Source: Bretschneidera sinensis (taxonomy: Eukaryota > Streptophyta > Magnoliopsida > Brassicales > Akaniaceae). From it: a stretch of DNA of 64,000 bases. Numbering within the stretch: the first letter of the stretch is position 1; every line of letters starts with the position of its first letter. The position numbers were made by a program, and so were the translations under genes. Shown piece after piece: positions 32,862 to 44,667 of this stretch. The stretch covers positions 143,947,036 through 144,011,035 of the forward strand of contig CM043699.1 of assembly GCA_023935145.1 (NCBI GenBank). Direction: 5' to 3'. The notes beneath the pieces are model-generated. The model saw nothing but the letters and a program-made list of their open reading frames with translations, searched no databases and was not told the origin of the DNA.

Positions 32862-33830
32862 TCCTCTTAGGAGGCTTTCTGTTGGCAATGGTTTGAACGC
32901 CTATTTCTGGTATGACCATTGGCTTCCCATTGATTCTTTTCTACAGCACTTTGATAGAAGCATCATGTATAATGCTAGGATTCCAGCTTTAGCCCTTGTT
33001 AGTTATGTTATTCCAGCTTTAGCTCTTTTAGTGGACGTCCTCTGGGAGATTAAAGTCATGGATGATAGAATTCATCTTGATGCAAGCAAAGAGGACTTTA
33101 TCTGCTGGTCGATTTCTCTTAATGGTGTTTTTACTTCAACATCCACTTAGGATCATTTAAAAGATTAAAACATGTTTTATGGATATCTTTAGATTCTCAT
33201 TTATCACGTGGCTCACCATTATGGATAAGCTGATCACAAAGAAAAGACACCAAAAATGTGTGTGAACATTGGCATTTCCTGTGTTCTTTGTGCATCTGTT
33301 GTGGAATCCAGGGACCACCTTTTCTTCAATTGCAATTTCTCTAAACAAATATTTCTCAAATCTACCATGTGGCTAGTCACAATAGAGTTGTTATGGATTA
33401 AGGAAGGGGCTTTATCTCATTTGCAGCATAATAATATAAAGCATTATGTTCTAAGGTTGACCTGGTTTGCTTCAGTTTACTGCATTTGGAGGGAGAGAAA
33501 TAATAGGCTTCAACAGATATCAGGATTTTTCATCAAATTGTTCAATATGTTAATTAGATTTAAAATAGCTAGTAAATCTAAGTATAAGCTCATCCTTAAT
33601 AGTAGTGCTGTAAACGATTTGGGTTTGAACTTGAATGATTAGGAGTTTTGTTGCTGGTTTTATTTGTTCGACAGATTGGTTTCAGCAGTTGTGTTGTTGC
33701 TGCAGTTGTTTCTTGTTGTGTTGTCTCTGCAGATTGAAACAGTAGTTTGTTTTTGTTTTAGCAGTTTGGGCTTCGGCCATTTTTGTCTGTTGGGTTTTAG
33801 TCCAGTTAGTTCTTTAGAATAGAATTTGAT
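32862..33830 (+). pseudogene. LINE ORF2 3' end (zf-RVT region) with 3' UTR
   Basis: Reads VGNGLNAYFWYDHW (about 32884-32925), then IIPALALVSYVIP-like codons and ICWSISLNGVFTS (33101-33140), then after a frame break CVLCASVVESRDHLFFNC (33283-33335, zinc-binding Cys/His), LTWFASVYCIWRERNNR (33459-33507) and ends SAVNDLGLNLND at 33642. This is the standard C-terminal region of plant L1-like ORF2. The 3' UTR continues with TTG/CTG-rich sequence to about 33840, where an A-run marks the tail. 5'-truncated, as usual for LINE insertions. Confidence 0.85.
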
Positions 33831-33840
33831 TTAACAAAAA

Positions 33841-34729
33841 AATGACCCTAAACTATACGGATTGTAAAAATATATTATTTGTGAAAAATTGATTTCGTGA
33901 GTTTGGGTTTATAACTGTTTGATCAAAAATACATTTAAATATTCTTTTGATTCAATATTTACGAATAACAAGAGTGTTATCAAGCTTGGGACAAATATGA
34001 AGCGCCACATATTCAAGACAAATATCACTTTGAAATTTTTTTCAAAAGAACAGAAAATAAAAAATAAAAAAAAAACTCGAAATAAAGTTTTTATTTCAAA
34101 TTTTCAGATCTGTAAATAGCTTATTTAATTTGTTCAAAGAAACCTTTATGGATCCTTTAGCACTAAAAGCATACAAGTACCGTTTTCTTTTCTTTTTAAA
34201 GAAAGTTGTATTTCAATTGGAATCAGTTGTGTATGGGTGTATTTTTTTTTATTTACAGTGATTATTTAATCTGCTTTAATTTTCACTAAAACACACAATA
34301 ACTCTTTTTATTTATAAATTAATTATTCATTTGAATAATTGATTTCAACACCCAAATAAATAACCATTGATTTGAAGAATCTAACCATTGATTGCAGTAT
34401 AAAACACCCTGTAAAAAAGTATAACCTAATGGACACGTTGAAAATTAGATTTCATAGGTTAAAACATAAACCCAACGAATTTAATCATTTGGGAAACACA
34501 AAACGACCTCTTCCCAAGTTCAGTATCATATGTTTACTAAAGGATGAAAGCCTGAAATTGTTTTTTTTTTTGGGCTTGTAGCCTTCTCTCTTTGTAACTT
34601 GGTTGCAAATCCTCTGCTTTTCACTAAAGGATGAAAGCTAAATCCCTCTGGAAGACAACATAGCACTCATAAAAATATATATTTAAAAAAAAGAAAAAAG
34701 TCTAGAAATAGAAGGTGATGTCACCAAAA
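33841..34729. other. AT-rich intergenic stretch, no gene seen
   Basis: Short frames without motifs. A phrase near 34580-34620 resembles the LINE-like tail at 32450. Confidence 0.45.
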
Positions 34730-35360
34730 TGATACGGTCCGATGACAGCAACGCGTGGCCATGCAATAACTTCCAAGCTGCGAAGTGACTCAGATTAGTT
34801 GTTAAAGGCGTACATCTTGACACGGTAATGGAACAACTGAGAAGACGAACATACCGCAAAGTATAGAAGAGTTGTCTATTGTGAAGCTCGAGACACTGAG
34901 ACTTTAGTCTAACAGTGTTCCACCTCGAGAATTCAGCAGCACACCATGCCTATATAAAGAGACCCCTGTCTTCGAACAGAAGGGGGTAGAAACATACAAC
35001 AAAAGAAGATACACCCGACAATGTAGAGATACCCACAAAAGCAAAGAACCCCAGAGCACAACAGAACAAAGAAATGTAGTAAAGAGAGAAAAAAGTAATA
35101 GGTACAAGGAGAAACCACCATACAAGGAACAAAGAGAGATTATTCGCTTATCTCCTCTTCTCAAAACACCCATTGACCTTTTAAAACTCTATCCTCTCTA
35201 CTCCACAAGAATGTTCACAGACTTGAGCATCTGAGGGTCTTCCCTAGAGTACAAAAACTTCGGGGGACTTTTTTTACATGTTTCATCCGCTACCAACTCG
35301 AATAAAGTCTTCCATCTGATGTTCCTCTCTTAGGAATGAAACCACAAACAGACCCCGTTG
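34730..35360 (+). repeat. Gypsy-type LTR remnant
   Basis: Begins TGATACGGTCCGATGACAGC. It has a TATA box (CCTATATAAAGAGACC near 34949), a purine-rich leader and the phrase ACTTGAGCATCTGAGGGTCTTCC (35222) shared with the LTR fragment at 30129-30555. No protein-coding interior next to it. Ends not resolved; probably a solo or truncated LTR. Confidence 0.5.
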
Positions 35361-35688
35361 AGGGCCTCTAAATAAAGGACAAAAGATTTTTTTTGGAAAA
35401 GTATGAGTACGTTAAAGTATTACACTGTTTGAATTCCTCGTGTTTATACATTGAAAACTATTTAGCAAATTTACTTCAAATTGAAAGAAGTATTAAATCC
35501 GGACCTATTGGTCTATAGTTATCTTCGGATTCTTCGTGTAGGAGATTCAGGTACGATTCTATGCCAATGTGAAATAAAAGTATTATAAAAGCTAGTAACA
35601 TATCTTTAGCTTCTTTAAATGTCCTGAAGGAAAACAAGGAGCAATTGAAAGGATTATATTAAAGAATTGTTTTTTTTGTTCTTCCAAT

Positions 35689-36296
35689 TGTTGGAATTAT
35701 TTGTGTATAAGGGCTTTAATTCTTGTTACTAATAATAATTTGTACTAACAATTAAACATAACAGTTAATAAAGATAAGGACAATAAAGCTTAGCTATAGA
35801 GGCACGCAAAAGTGTTGTCCTTAAAGGTAGATTTCACATCCCCGAAGTCCTTAACTTAGCATGTATAGTCTCAATGCGTCTACCATCAAGGATACCACTA
35901 TAGCAATCATTTGTATGAATGCACATCTACTAAAAAGGTTAAAGATTACTACTAGAAATTCCTTACTATTTGACACTCACAAGACTTGATAAATTATATA
36001 TATGAGAATAAGAGAGGAGATAGATTGTCAATGTGTGTTTTTATAGGATCTTGAGCTTGAGAGTTACAAGCCTACAAAATGGTGAAATTATAGATGAGAT
36101 AATGTCCACTAATGGCCCAACGACTAGTGGCTTAATGGTCTAATGGCTAAGTGGATTAATAATCTAATGACTAGTGGCTTAAATGTGAGTTAGAGACCTT
36201 ATTAAGGCCCTAACGACTAATTTGGCCCTAATATTTTCAACGACTAGTTACACAAAAGGTTAGGTGTTTTGAAACACTTAAAAAATAAAGTTAACA
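35689..36296 (-). repeat. 3' LTR of an old minus-strand copia element
   Basis: 608 bp, TGTTGGAATT...TTAACA on the + strand. About 80-85% identical by eye to 50326-50927. Read on the minus strand, a purine-rich GTGAGGGAT precedes TGTTAACTTT at the LTR edge, as a polypurine tract should, and RNase H coding follows the correct orientation at 37035-36870. Confidence 0.7.
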
Positions 36297-37035
36297 ATCC
36301 CTCACATGTTTCAAAACACTCAAAATGAAAATAGCAATGAATACAAGGAAGTTATACATTAATGATAGAACATTTCGGTTTGAACTTCACTTAAAACAAA
36401 CCATTTTGGGATCACAAAAAAATGATGGAGCTAAACTCATTTAACCAAACCCTTGAATGTGCTACGACCAAGATAATTGTTCGCATAACATCCTTAACTA
36501 GTAGTAATTCCAACGGTTTGGACTTTTACAGCCATGTGCCTACCTGGATTTTCATAAGTGCTCTAGTAACTTGCCCAAGTCACCAGGGGAATAGCTTAAT
36601 TCCCACACTTGTATATGTGGCATCTATTAAGAGTATACTGCGATCAATACCCCATCCAAATTTGGACTATGGACCCATTAAAAGTTATAAACTCATCCTC
36701 ACACTAATCGCAGTTGGACTGTCATACACCGTAGAGAATGACTCTTACCAATCATCTTATTTTAAAAGCATATAGCTAAGTGATAGTGTCACACGAGACT
36801 CTAACGACTTCGTTCTTCCCATTGAATCTCATTCAAGGGATATCCAATCACAAAGGTTAGGTATCCATCACATAGTCTCACTAATGGGCAGCGGTCTCAT
36901 CTCCCTCGATGTCTCACTCATTAGCTCTTTTGCTAGTGACTTGGCTAAAGAATTGGTCAGATTCCTCTTTGACCTCACAAAGTTATTTTAATTCATGTTA
37001 CTTAGCAAGCAACACCCCTCAGCGGGGAACAATAC
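36297..37035 (-). pseudogene. Copia RNase H C-terminus and 3' UTR (minus, split element)
   Basis: The minus strand from 37035 reads SKRNLTNSLAKSLAKELM and ETSREMRPLP, the decayed form of the copia RNase H ending (NxADPLTKGL, then RGMGL), followed by non-coding 3' UTR to the LTR at 36296. The upstream part of the same RNase H lies at 46255-46620, on the other side of the 9.2-kb insertion. Confidence 0.75.
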
Positions 37036-38622
37036 TGTTGACCCTGAATGATTTTGATGGTAACAAAAATCTTAATAAAGCACTAATGAATATTACTTAA
37101 GTAATACAGATTGTTAATAGTGCTTATACATCAAAGGAGACCAAGATTGTAGAAATTGGTGAATCAATGTTGATGTCATTTCAATTGTTAGGAGCTAATT
37201 ATATTTGCATTGCATTTTATTATATAGTCTTAATTAATTGAAGATATAAAATCTCCAAGTGATTTTATTAAATGCAAATAAATTCTTTGGGCTCAATACT
37301 TAACATTCTCTAATTGAATTTAAAAAGAATTTATGTTGGCATAGAAAATTACTTGAGCATTTGTAATATATCATTCTTCATATATCTAGCACACACATTA
37401 TGCTTAAATTTGTAATATGTTTTGTCATCATCAAAAATGCCTCAATCAAGAAATTGATTAGATTAATTTTGATGATAACAAAACACCTTTGAAGTGTTTA
37501 ACTTGTGTGTTTAATGTGCAAGAAAGTTTGATTAAATTAGGAGATTTTTTGGAACTCAAAAATCCAAAAAGAATAAAGAGATATGAAGAAAATTATGCTG
37601 AAAACACTGTTCATCCAGAAATCACTGTAGCAGCGCTCCAACAGTGACCCAGTCGACTGGGTGAATAGTGCAGTCGACTGGTAAAAGTGGCAGAAGGTTC
37701 CCAGTCGACTGGTATGACTTACCAGTCGACTGGTAACACTATAGCAGCAAAAATGTGAATTTTTGAGAGGACCCAGTCGACTGGTATCACGACCCAGTCG
37801 ACTGGTAGTTCAAAAATATGACCGTTGGACTCCAAATCTGAACGTTTTAAAGTAAATCTTTTTCAAATTAAAGTCCTAAACGGCCATATTAATTGATTGC
37901 TATATAAACCCACTCAATTCAGCATTCAACAAGGAGGAGAAGACATTCAAAAAGAGAAGAACACACACAATCAAGTCATTCATTCTTTGAAACTAAAAAA
38001 AGCTTTGAAATACTCATGTTGAGCTATTCTTCAAGCTTTTCTTTGAAAGAGAGACATTATTCAGTTGTATAAGCTTTCATTTGTTGTCTCTCTACCATTT
38101 ACTTTACAGCTTTTATTGTAAAGGGATTACTTCCGAGAGGAAGGGGATACTTCCGAGAGGAAGGGGATTACTTCCGAGAGGAAGGGGATTGTACGGTTTG
38201 AGCAACACCCGTAAGTTGCTTGTGTTTCGGTTTGAGCAACACCCGTAAGTTGCTTGGTTTAGTGAAAGACTTCAAGGAGGATCCTTGAAGAGAGTGGACG
38301 TAGGGTCGGAAGGATTCCGATATTGCCGAACCACTATAAATCGAGTTTGCATCTCTCTAACTCTATCTCCTTAATTACTTTCATAATTACTTGCTTATAA
38401 TTATTTATTATTCAAGTAAATGAGATTGATTGCTTAATTATTTTATAATTCAATTATCATTTCTATATTAAGCAATAAACTCTCTCATCTTTGTGCTAGT
38501 AATTTAGAAAGATTTAATTCCGCATATATTTTGTTATTTGAGATTGCAAAAAGTATTTAATTTTTTTTAATACCCAATTCACCCCCCTCTTGGGTATTGC
38601 CATAGTATATTTTGGACCTACA
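37036..38622 (+). repeat. 5' LTR of the SIRE-like element
   Basis: 1587 bp, TGTTGACCCT to GGACCTACA. TATA box CTATATAAACC at 37900. Upstream of it lie six copies of the palindrome CCAGTCGACTGG (37649-37805, one copy with one mismatch). Downstream, in the transcript leader, are three copies of ACTTCCGAGAGGAAGGGG (38129, 38149, 38170) and two of a 28-bp unit starting CGGTTTGAGCAACACCCG (38194, 38228). Confidence 0.95.
37649..37805. repeat. Array of CCAGTCGACTGG palindromes in the 5' LTR
   Basis: Sites at 37649, 37670 (GCAGTCGACTGG), 37701, 37722, 37773 and 37794. Five are perfect 12-bp self-complementary sequences. The same array is at 45281-45437 in the 3' LTR. Confidence 0.95.
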
Positions 38623-38624
38623 AT

Positions 38625-38637
38625 TGGTATCAGAGCC
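38625..38637 (+). other. Primer binding site (initiator tRNA-Met type)
   Basis: TGGTATCAGAGCC begins two bases after the 5' LTR, complementary to the 3' end of plant initiator tRNA-Met as usual for copia elements. Confidence 0.9.
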
Positions 38638-38677
38638 TCGTTCTCAAATTTAGGCTTAATATCCTTGAGTTGATCCT

Positions 38678-40420
38678 ATGGCAACTATATTTTTAGAAGG
38701 AAGAAATCCTTCTAGTCCTCCTCTTTTCCATGGAACAAATTTCACCCATTGGAAAGCTCAAATGAAGATTTTTATTCAAGCACATGATTATTATGCTTGG
38801 TATTTCATTCTTGAAAATGAAAATGACTTTGATGTAAATGATAGCAAATTCATTCAACTAAATGCTAAAGTTATGAACATGTTTTATAGTTCTCTTGATC
38901 AAAATGAAGTTGATCAAATTTCCTCATGTAAGACTGCAAAAGAAATTTGGGATTTATTGGAAGTCATACATGGAGGAAATGAGCAAGAAAAGAATTTCAA
39001 ATTAAAAAACTTTGTTCATGACTTAGAGCATTTTAAAATGAATGAAAATGAATCAATTTTTGATTCGCAAACTCGTTTTACCCTACTTGTTAAAACTTTA
39101 TCTTTCATGGGTAAAATTTATTCTAACCTTGAACTTGTGAGAATATTTCTTAGATCTTTGTCAAATCAATTGAAAATTATTTTGACAAAGCATTCTACAT
39201 GTGAAAGTTTAGAAGAGCTTGTGGAATCCTTCAAGAAGCATGAAAGCTACTTGGATTACAAAATTGATGGTTCCACCACATCCTTACCTTTTATGGAAAT
39301 TGAAGATCTTAATCGTGATGGTGATGAAGAAAAAGAAGTCTCCTCGAATAAAGAGATTGAATGCGAGGAAATTGCCAACCTATGTCTTATGGCAATCGAA
39401 TACGAAAATGAGGTATCAACTTCTTCCTCTTCAAAAAATAACATTGTTAGCAGTAGTGAAGAATTGATAGAAGTTATAAATGAAATATATGAAGAATTGA
39501 AAAAATTCGATTCTAGGAACACCATTCTTAAAAAAGAGGTGTCATCTCTTTCTAAAGAGATGATAGGTTTAAGAGAAGAAAAAGATAAACTATCTTCATT
39601 ACTTTATGATTCTTCTCAATATCTTCTTAAAGATGAAAATGAAAACTTAAAGAAGAAGATAATAGAATTAAATGATACTATATCTAGACTTATGCTTGGA
39701 AAAGAAAAGCTAGATGAAGTACTATCTTGCCAAATATTAAATAAAGAAAAATCTAGGTTAGGTTATTCTCCATTAGGCAAACAAACATCAAAAGAGACTT
39801 TATTCATTAAAGCCTCAGGTGTGAATGAAGCTTCTACTTCTAAAATCTCTAGCAAGGCTAAAAGCACTCCCTCTATAAATGCTAGCAAGTCTAGAAATAC
39901 CAATTCTAATGTTTATACAAGAATGAAGCATCCTAGAAATACACATGCTTATATGTATGCTCATTCAAGAAATGCTTATACTCATTCTAGAAATAATCAT
40001 AATATGCATTCTAAAAACAATATGTATAATCAAAATTTGCACACTGCACATACATATCCTAGGAATTACCATCATGGTTATCCTAGAAATAATATGCATA
40101 TTCATAATAATACAAGCATGTATCCTAGAAATTATCATCATACATTTTCTAAAAATGGCATGCATATTCATATTCCTTACAATAGAAACATGTATCCTAG
40201 GAACTCCTATCCTAAGAATTATAGACATGCACAACTAAAAAATCCTAGAAATTTTAGTAACTATTATTCTAGGATTGTGCATCATCATGTCTATAGAACT
40301 CCATATGTTATCAAGAAAGTATGGGTCCCAAAAAGATCCGTGTTTTCTAGGACTAACCTCAAAGGACCCAAGAAATTTTGGGTACCTAAAAATGCCATCG
40401 TGTATCCTAGTGTGCTGTAG
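38678..40420 (+). CDS. Copia gag protein with H/Y/N-rich C-terminus
   Basis: 580 codons, the only long intact frame of the element. Residues 1-190 are the copia capsid-type domain (GTNFTHWKAQMKIFI, KEIWDLLEVIHGG, RIFLRSLSNQLK). A long acidic/coiled region follows (about 205-350). From about 416 to 525 the protein is rich in His, Tyr, Asn and Arg with a recurrent (H/Y/S)xRN box (HPRN, HSRN, YPRN, NPRN). It ends with two KxxWVPK boxes (VKKVWVPK-like and KFWVPK). No CX2CX4HX4C zinc knuckle is present, although copia gag normally has one before this region. Stop at 40418-40420 separates it from the protease, which continues in the same frame. Function: packaging of element RNA in cytoplasmic particles. 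Confidence 0.85.
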   Translation: MATIFLEGRNPSSPPLFHGTNFTHWKAQMKIFIQAHDYYAWYFILENENDFDVNDSKFIQLNAKVMNMFYSSLDQNEVDQISSCKTAKEIWDLLEVIHGGNEQEKNFKLKNFVHDLEHFKMNENESIFDSQTRFTLLVKTLSFMGKIYSNLELVRIFLRSLSNQLKIILTKHSTCESLEELVESFKKHESYLDYKIDGSTTSLPFMEIEDLNRDGDEEKEVSSNKEIECEEIANLCLMAIEYENEVSTSSSSKNNIVSSSEELIEVINEIYEELKKFDSRNTILKKEVSSLSKEMIGLREEKDKLSSLLYDSSQYLLKDENENLKKKIIELNDTISRLMLGKEKLDEVLSCQILNKEKSRLGYSPLGKQTSKETLFIKASGVNEASTSKISSKAKSTPSINASKSRNTNSNVYTRMKHPRNTHAYMYAHSRNAYTHSRNNHNMHSKNNMYNQNLHTAHTYPRNYHHGYPRNNMHIHNNTSMYPRNYHHTFSKNGMHIHIPYNRNMYPRNSYPKNYRHAQLKNPRNFSNYYSRIVHHHVYRTPYVIKKVWVPKRSVFSRTNLKGPKKFWVPKNAIVYPSVL

Positions 40421-40429
40421 ATATGTCTC

Positions 40430-43400
40430 CACACAAAGGAGAAAGGTAACTGTTGGTACCTTGATATTGGATGCTCAAAGCACATGACCGATGATAAAAG
40501 TGTATTCAAGAGCTAACTCTAAGAGATGGTGGATATGTCACCATTGGAGACAACACCAAAATAAAGATCATCGGGCATGAAAAAGTTGGTAATGATTTCT
40601 CTACCCTAGATAATGTATTGCTAGTACAAGGCCTTAAGCCAAATTTACTTAGCATTAGTCAACTCTGTGACAAAGGCAACAAAGTCACATTTGAGTCCTC
40701 TCATTGTCTAGTTATAGACATCAGGAGCAACAAGATCAAATTTATTGGCCATAGACATGAAAATGTCTATATAGTTGATTTGAAATCTTTGCATTCTGAA
40801 AATGAAAAATGTTTTCCTGCTTTTAGTGAAAATCCATGGCTACGGCATAAAAGGCTTGGTCATGTAAATATGAACTTGCTGAAAATTGTTTCAAGAAAAG
40901 ATTTAGTCATTGGTCTTCCTAAAATCAATTTTGAAAAAGACAAAGTATGTGATGCTTGTCAAACGGGAAAACAAACCAGGATTTCTTTTAAAGCAAAAAA
41001 TGTAGTTTCAACTACAAGATCTTTGGAACTTTTGCATATGGACTTGTTTGGTCCAATAAGTACCATTAGTCTAGGTGGCCATCAATATGCTCTTGTTATT
41101 GTTGATGACTATTCAAGATATACCTTTGTTATTTTTATTGCTTACAAGGATGAAGCTTTCAAAGGTTTTGAAAAGTTTTGCAAAAAGGTTCAAAATGAAA
41201 AAGGAATTTGTATTTCAAGCATAAGAAGTGATCATGGAAAAGAATTTGAAACCAAAGCTTTTCAAATTTTTGTGATGAGAATGGAATCAATCACAATTTT
41301 TTAGCTCCTAGAACTCCTCAACAAAATGGAGTTGTTGAAAGGAAAAATAGAGTTCTAGAATAATTTTGAAAAACAATGCTTTGTGAAAATAGTTTACCAA
41401 AATACTTTTGGGCTGAAGCCGTGAACACTTCTTGCTATATATTAAATAGAATTTTGATAAGGCCTATACTTGATAAAACTCCATATGAACTATGGAAAGG
41501 TAGAAAGCCTAATATTTCCTATTTTCGTACATTTGGTTGCAAATGCTTCATTTTGAATAACAATAAAACTAATTTGGGTAAATTTGATTCTAAGACCGAT
41601 GAAGGGATATTTTTAGGATATTCTACATCGAGTAAGGCTTATAGAGTTTTCAATAAGAGAACTCTAGTGGTAGAAGAATCTGTGCATGTAACTCTTGATG
41701 AGTCTAACCCTATTAGTAGTAGAGAAGTTTCCAGTAATAATTATGCAGATTTTATTCCAAGAACGGAAACACCTACTCTCATTGTTGACCCGAAAAAGAA
41801 TCCAACTCAAGCAAATGAAGAGCTGGAAGCTCATAATTTGGACCAACCATCTACAAGCCAACAAGTGGATGGACTTCCTAAAGATTGGAGGTATGTGAAT
41901 TATCACCAAATTGATCAAGTAATTGGTGATCCTTCACAAGGGGTAAGAACTCGCTCTTCTATTAAAAATATTTGCAATTATGTAGCTTATCTCTCTCAGG
42001 TAGAACCTAAGTCCTTTATAGAAGCTGAAAAGGACAATGAGTGAATTATTGCTATGCAAGAAGAGATTAATCAATTTGAGAGAAACAAGGTTTGGAATCT
42101 AGTTCCAAGACCTAAGAATCATTCCATCATTGGAACAAAATGGGTCTATAGGAATAAGATGGATGAAAATGGAATAGTAACTAGAAATAAAGCTAGACTA
42201 GTTGCTAAGGGATATAATTAAGAAGAAAGAATAGACTTTGATGAGACCTATGCTCCCGTAGCTAGATTATAAGCTATTCGAATGTTGTTAGCCTTTGCAT
42301 GCTTTAATAAATTCAAACTATTTCAAATGAATGTAAAAAGTGCTTTTTTAAATGGCTTTATAGAAGAAGAGGTTTATGTTGAGCAACCTCTTGGTTTTGA
42401 AAACCCTAGTCTTCCAAATCATGTCTACAAGCTTTCTAAGGCTTTATATGGGTTGAAGCAAGCTCCAAGGGCATGGTACGAAAGACTAAGCAAATTTTTG
42501 ATTGATAATGATTTTGTAAGATGTAGAATAGATACAACTCTCTTCACAAAAACTCACAAAAATGACACTTTGATAGTTCAAATATATGTTGATGATATTA
42601 TATTTGGTGCTACTAATGAATCTATGTGTCAAGAGTTTGCAAAGTGCATGCAAGGTGAATTTGAAATGAGCATGATGGGAGAACTTACCTACTTCCTTGG
42701 ACTGCAAATCAAGCAACTAAAAGGAGGTATCTTCATCAATCAACAAAAGTACATCAAAGATCTACTAAAGAGGTTCGGGATGGAAAGCTCAAAGCCAATT
42801 GGAACGCCTATGAGCACAACCACCAAACTTGATCTTGATGAATGAGGTAAAACTGTAGATTCTAAATATTATAGAAGCATGATAGGTGCTTTACTGTACT
42901 TGACTGCAAGTAGACCTGATATAATGTTCAGTGTATGCATGTGCGCTAGATTTCAATCCAATCCTAAGGAATCACATGTAGTTGCAGTAAAAAGAATCCT
43001 TAGATATCTACAAGGGACCCAGACCATAGGATTATGGTATTCTAGATAATCATCTTTTGAGCTAGTAGGATATTCAGATGCTGATTTTGCTGGATGTAGG
43101 TTAGATAGAAAAAGCACAAGTGGAACATGCCAATTCTTAGGTGCTATGTTAACTTTTTGGTTCTCCAAGAAACAGAATTCAGTTGCACTATCAACCGCTG
43201 AGGCAGAATATGTAGCAGCTGGCAGTTGTTGTTCCCAAGTACTATGGATGAAACAACAACTAGAAGACTATGGCATGAGTCTCAAAAATATTCCTATATT
43301 TTGTGATAATACTGGTGCCATCAACCTAACCAAAAATCCTATTCAGCACTCTAGAACCAAGCATATAGAGATTAGACATCATTTCCTAAGAGACCATGCT

Positions 43401-43541
43401 CAAAAAGGTGATATAAGATTAGAATTCATACATTCAGAAGATCAAATAGCTGATATTCTTACAAAACCCCTATGTGAAGCTAGTTTTTGTAAGATTAGAA
43501 TGTTGATGGGATTGCTTGATTTTGATAAACTGAATGTTTGA
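40430..43541 (+). pseudogene. Copia pol (protease, integrase, RT, RNase H), broken
   Basis: Protease motif WYLDIGCSKHMT at about 40454 (usual DSG is DIG, so the catalytic box is altered). Frame change near 40512. GAG-pre-integrase with HKRLGH and CDACQTGK, then integrase (MDLFGPI, SDHGKEFE). Second frame change near 41270. After that one frame runs to 43541 but with stops at 41361, 41367, 42042, 42219, 42270, 42843 and 43047. RT is otherwise well preserved: NKVWNLVPRP, MNVKSAFLNG, YGLKQAPRAW and the catalytic YVDDIIFG at about 42587. RNase H has YSDADFAG, STAEAEY, FCDNTGAI and ends DILTKPL. At least nine disabling lesions in an element whose LTRs are almost identical. Confidence 0.92.
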
Positions 43542-44667
43542 TTGCATTTCGTTTTTTCATTTGCATGATTGACATTGAGTGAAAGAGTATTAATCCATGT
43601 TTAAATATTTTCCTCACTAAAAAATGTCATAGATAAACAAATTCGTGCTAAAAATTCAAGACTGGAAATTTTACTAATGGTCCGGTCGACTAGTAAATGT
43701 GCTCCAGTCGACTGGTAAGTCACTGCCTGATTGTCCAGTCGACTGGTAATTTTGACCCAGTCAACTGGTAACTCTCTGCCAAAAACTCCAGACGACTGGT
43801 AAGTCTTCTCCAGTCGTCTATAAAATCAGACCTTGTTTGGAGCCATTTAATACTCAAATATTAATTTTTCTTTGATAAATTCTCTTTGATTTGGCTTTGG
43901 ATAAATAAAGTGATGAGCTTGAATTTAGATTTGAGAATCACTTTTGAGTTATTTATCTATCAAGCATGAGCTGAATATGAAACTTTCTATTATATAAGCT
44001 TGAGTTTGAAATTAATGATTATCTTTGCATTGAATTGATAATCATCTAATTATTGAATCTAACTTGCCCTGAAAATGATATTTGATTGATAATTGAAAAT
44101 TATATTTCGGTGCATATATGCAAGGGAAGTAACTTTTTTTCAAGTACTTATAGATATTTCCAATTTGAACATCTTTTTGAGTAGTTGATGAGCTCTTTGT
44201 CTTGATTATTCAATCAATTAACTACCAATAAGGCCTGTTAAGTTTTATCCAATTTTATTTCTCTTAAAAGTTAAAAATAATTACTTTAGACTTTTTGAAA
44301 GGGGGAGAAAATCTGATTTATTGATAAAAGAGAAAACCTTTGGTAAAATCGTTTTACTCAAATGAGTTTTAAATACTTGATAAACTCTTTTGGATTTGTT
44401 TTAAATTTGGTTATTATATCTTGAGAATTTCATCTCTATGTTCTAAAGGAACTCTTTTAAAAGCTTTATATTTCTTGATATATTGTAAAATGATTCTTTT
44501 CTCAAAATGTTTCATCAAAATATTTTCAATAGCATATTTTGAGTGGGAGCTCTTCTTTGAAATCCACCCTTTTTTATTATGACAAAAAGGGGGAGAAAAA
44601 TAAGAATATTAGAGATTTTGTTAGACCTTATTCTTAAGATTTTTGTCACCATCAAAAAGGGGGAGAT
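43542..44667 (+). other. 3' non-coding interior of the SIRE-like element
   Basis: About 1.1 kb without an open frame. Holds the degenerate palindrome array and three GGGGGAGA-type purine runs (about 44301, 44588 and the polypurine tract at 44654-44667). No env-like ORF, which some SIRE elements have. Confidence 0.75.
43682..43821. repeat. Second, degenerate CCAGTCGACTGG array 3' of pol
   Basis: Six sites between the pol end and the polypurine tract; two are perfect CCAGTCGACTGG, the rest carry one to four changes (for example CCAGTCAACTGG, CCAGACGACTGG). Same motif as in the LTRs although this part is not an LTR. Confidence 0.9.

Noticed and set aside
34904..35173. 89-codon hydrophobic minus-strand frame (membrane-protein-like)
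   Set aside because: Antisense of an A-rich LTR leader; the Leu/Phe/Ser richness follows from base composition.
37649..37805. CRISPR-like array (regularly repeated palindromes)
   Set aside because: Repeats are only 12 bp, spacing is irregular, the context is a plant LTR and the array is duplicated in the other LTR.
39945..40238. 97-codon Ile/Met-rich frame over the gag C-terminus
   Set aside because: Shifted-frame shadow of the H/Y/N-rich gag repeats.
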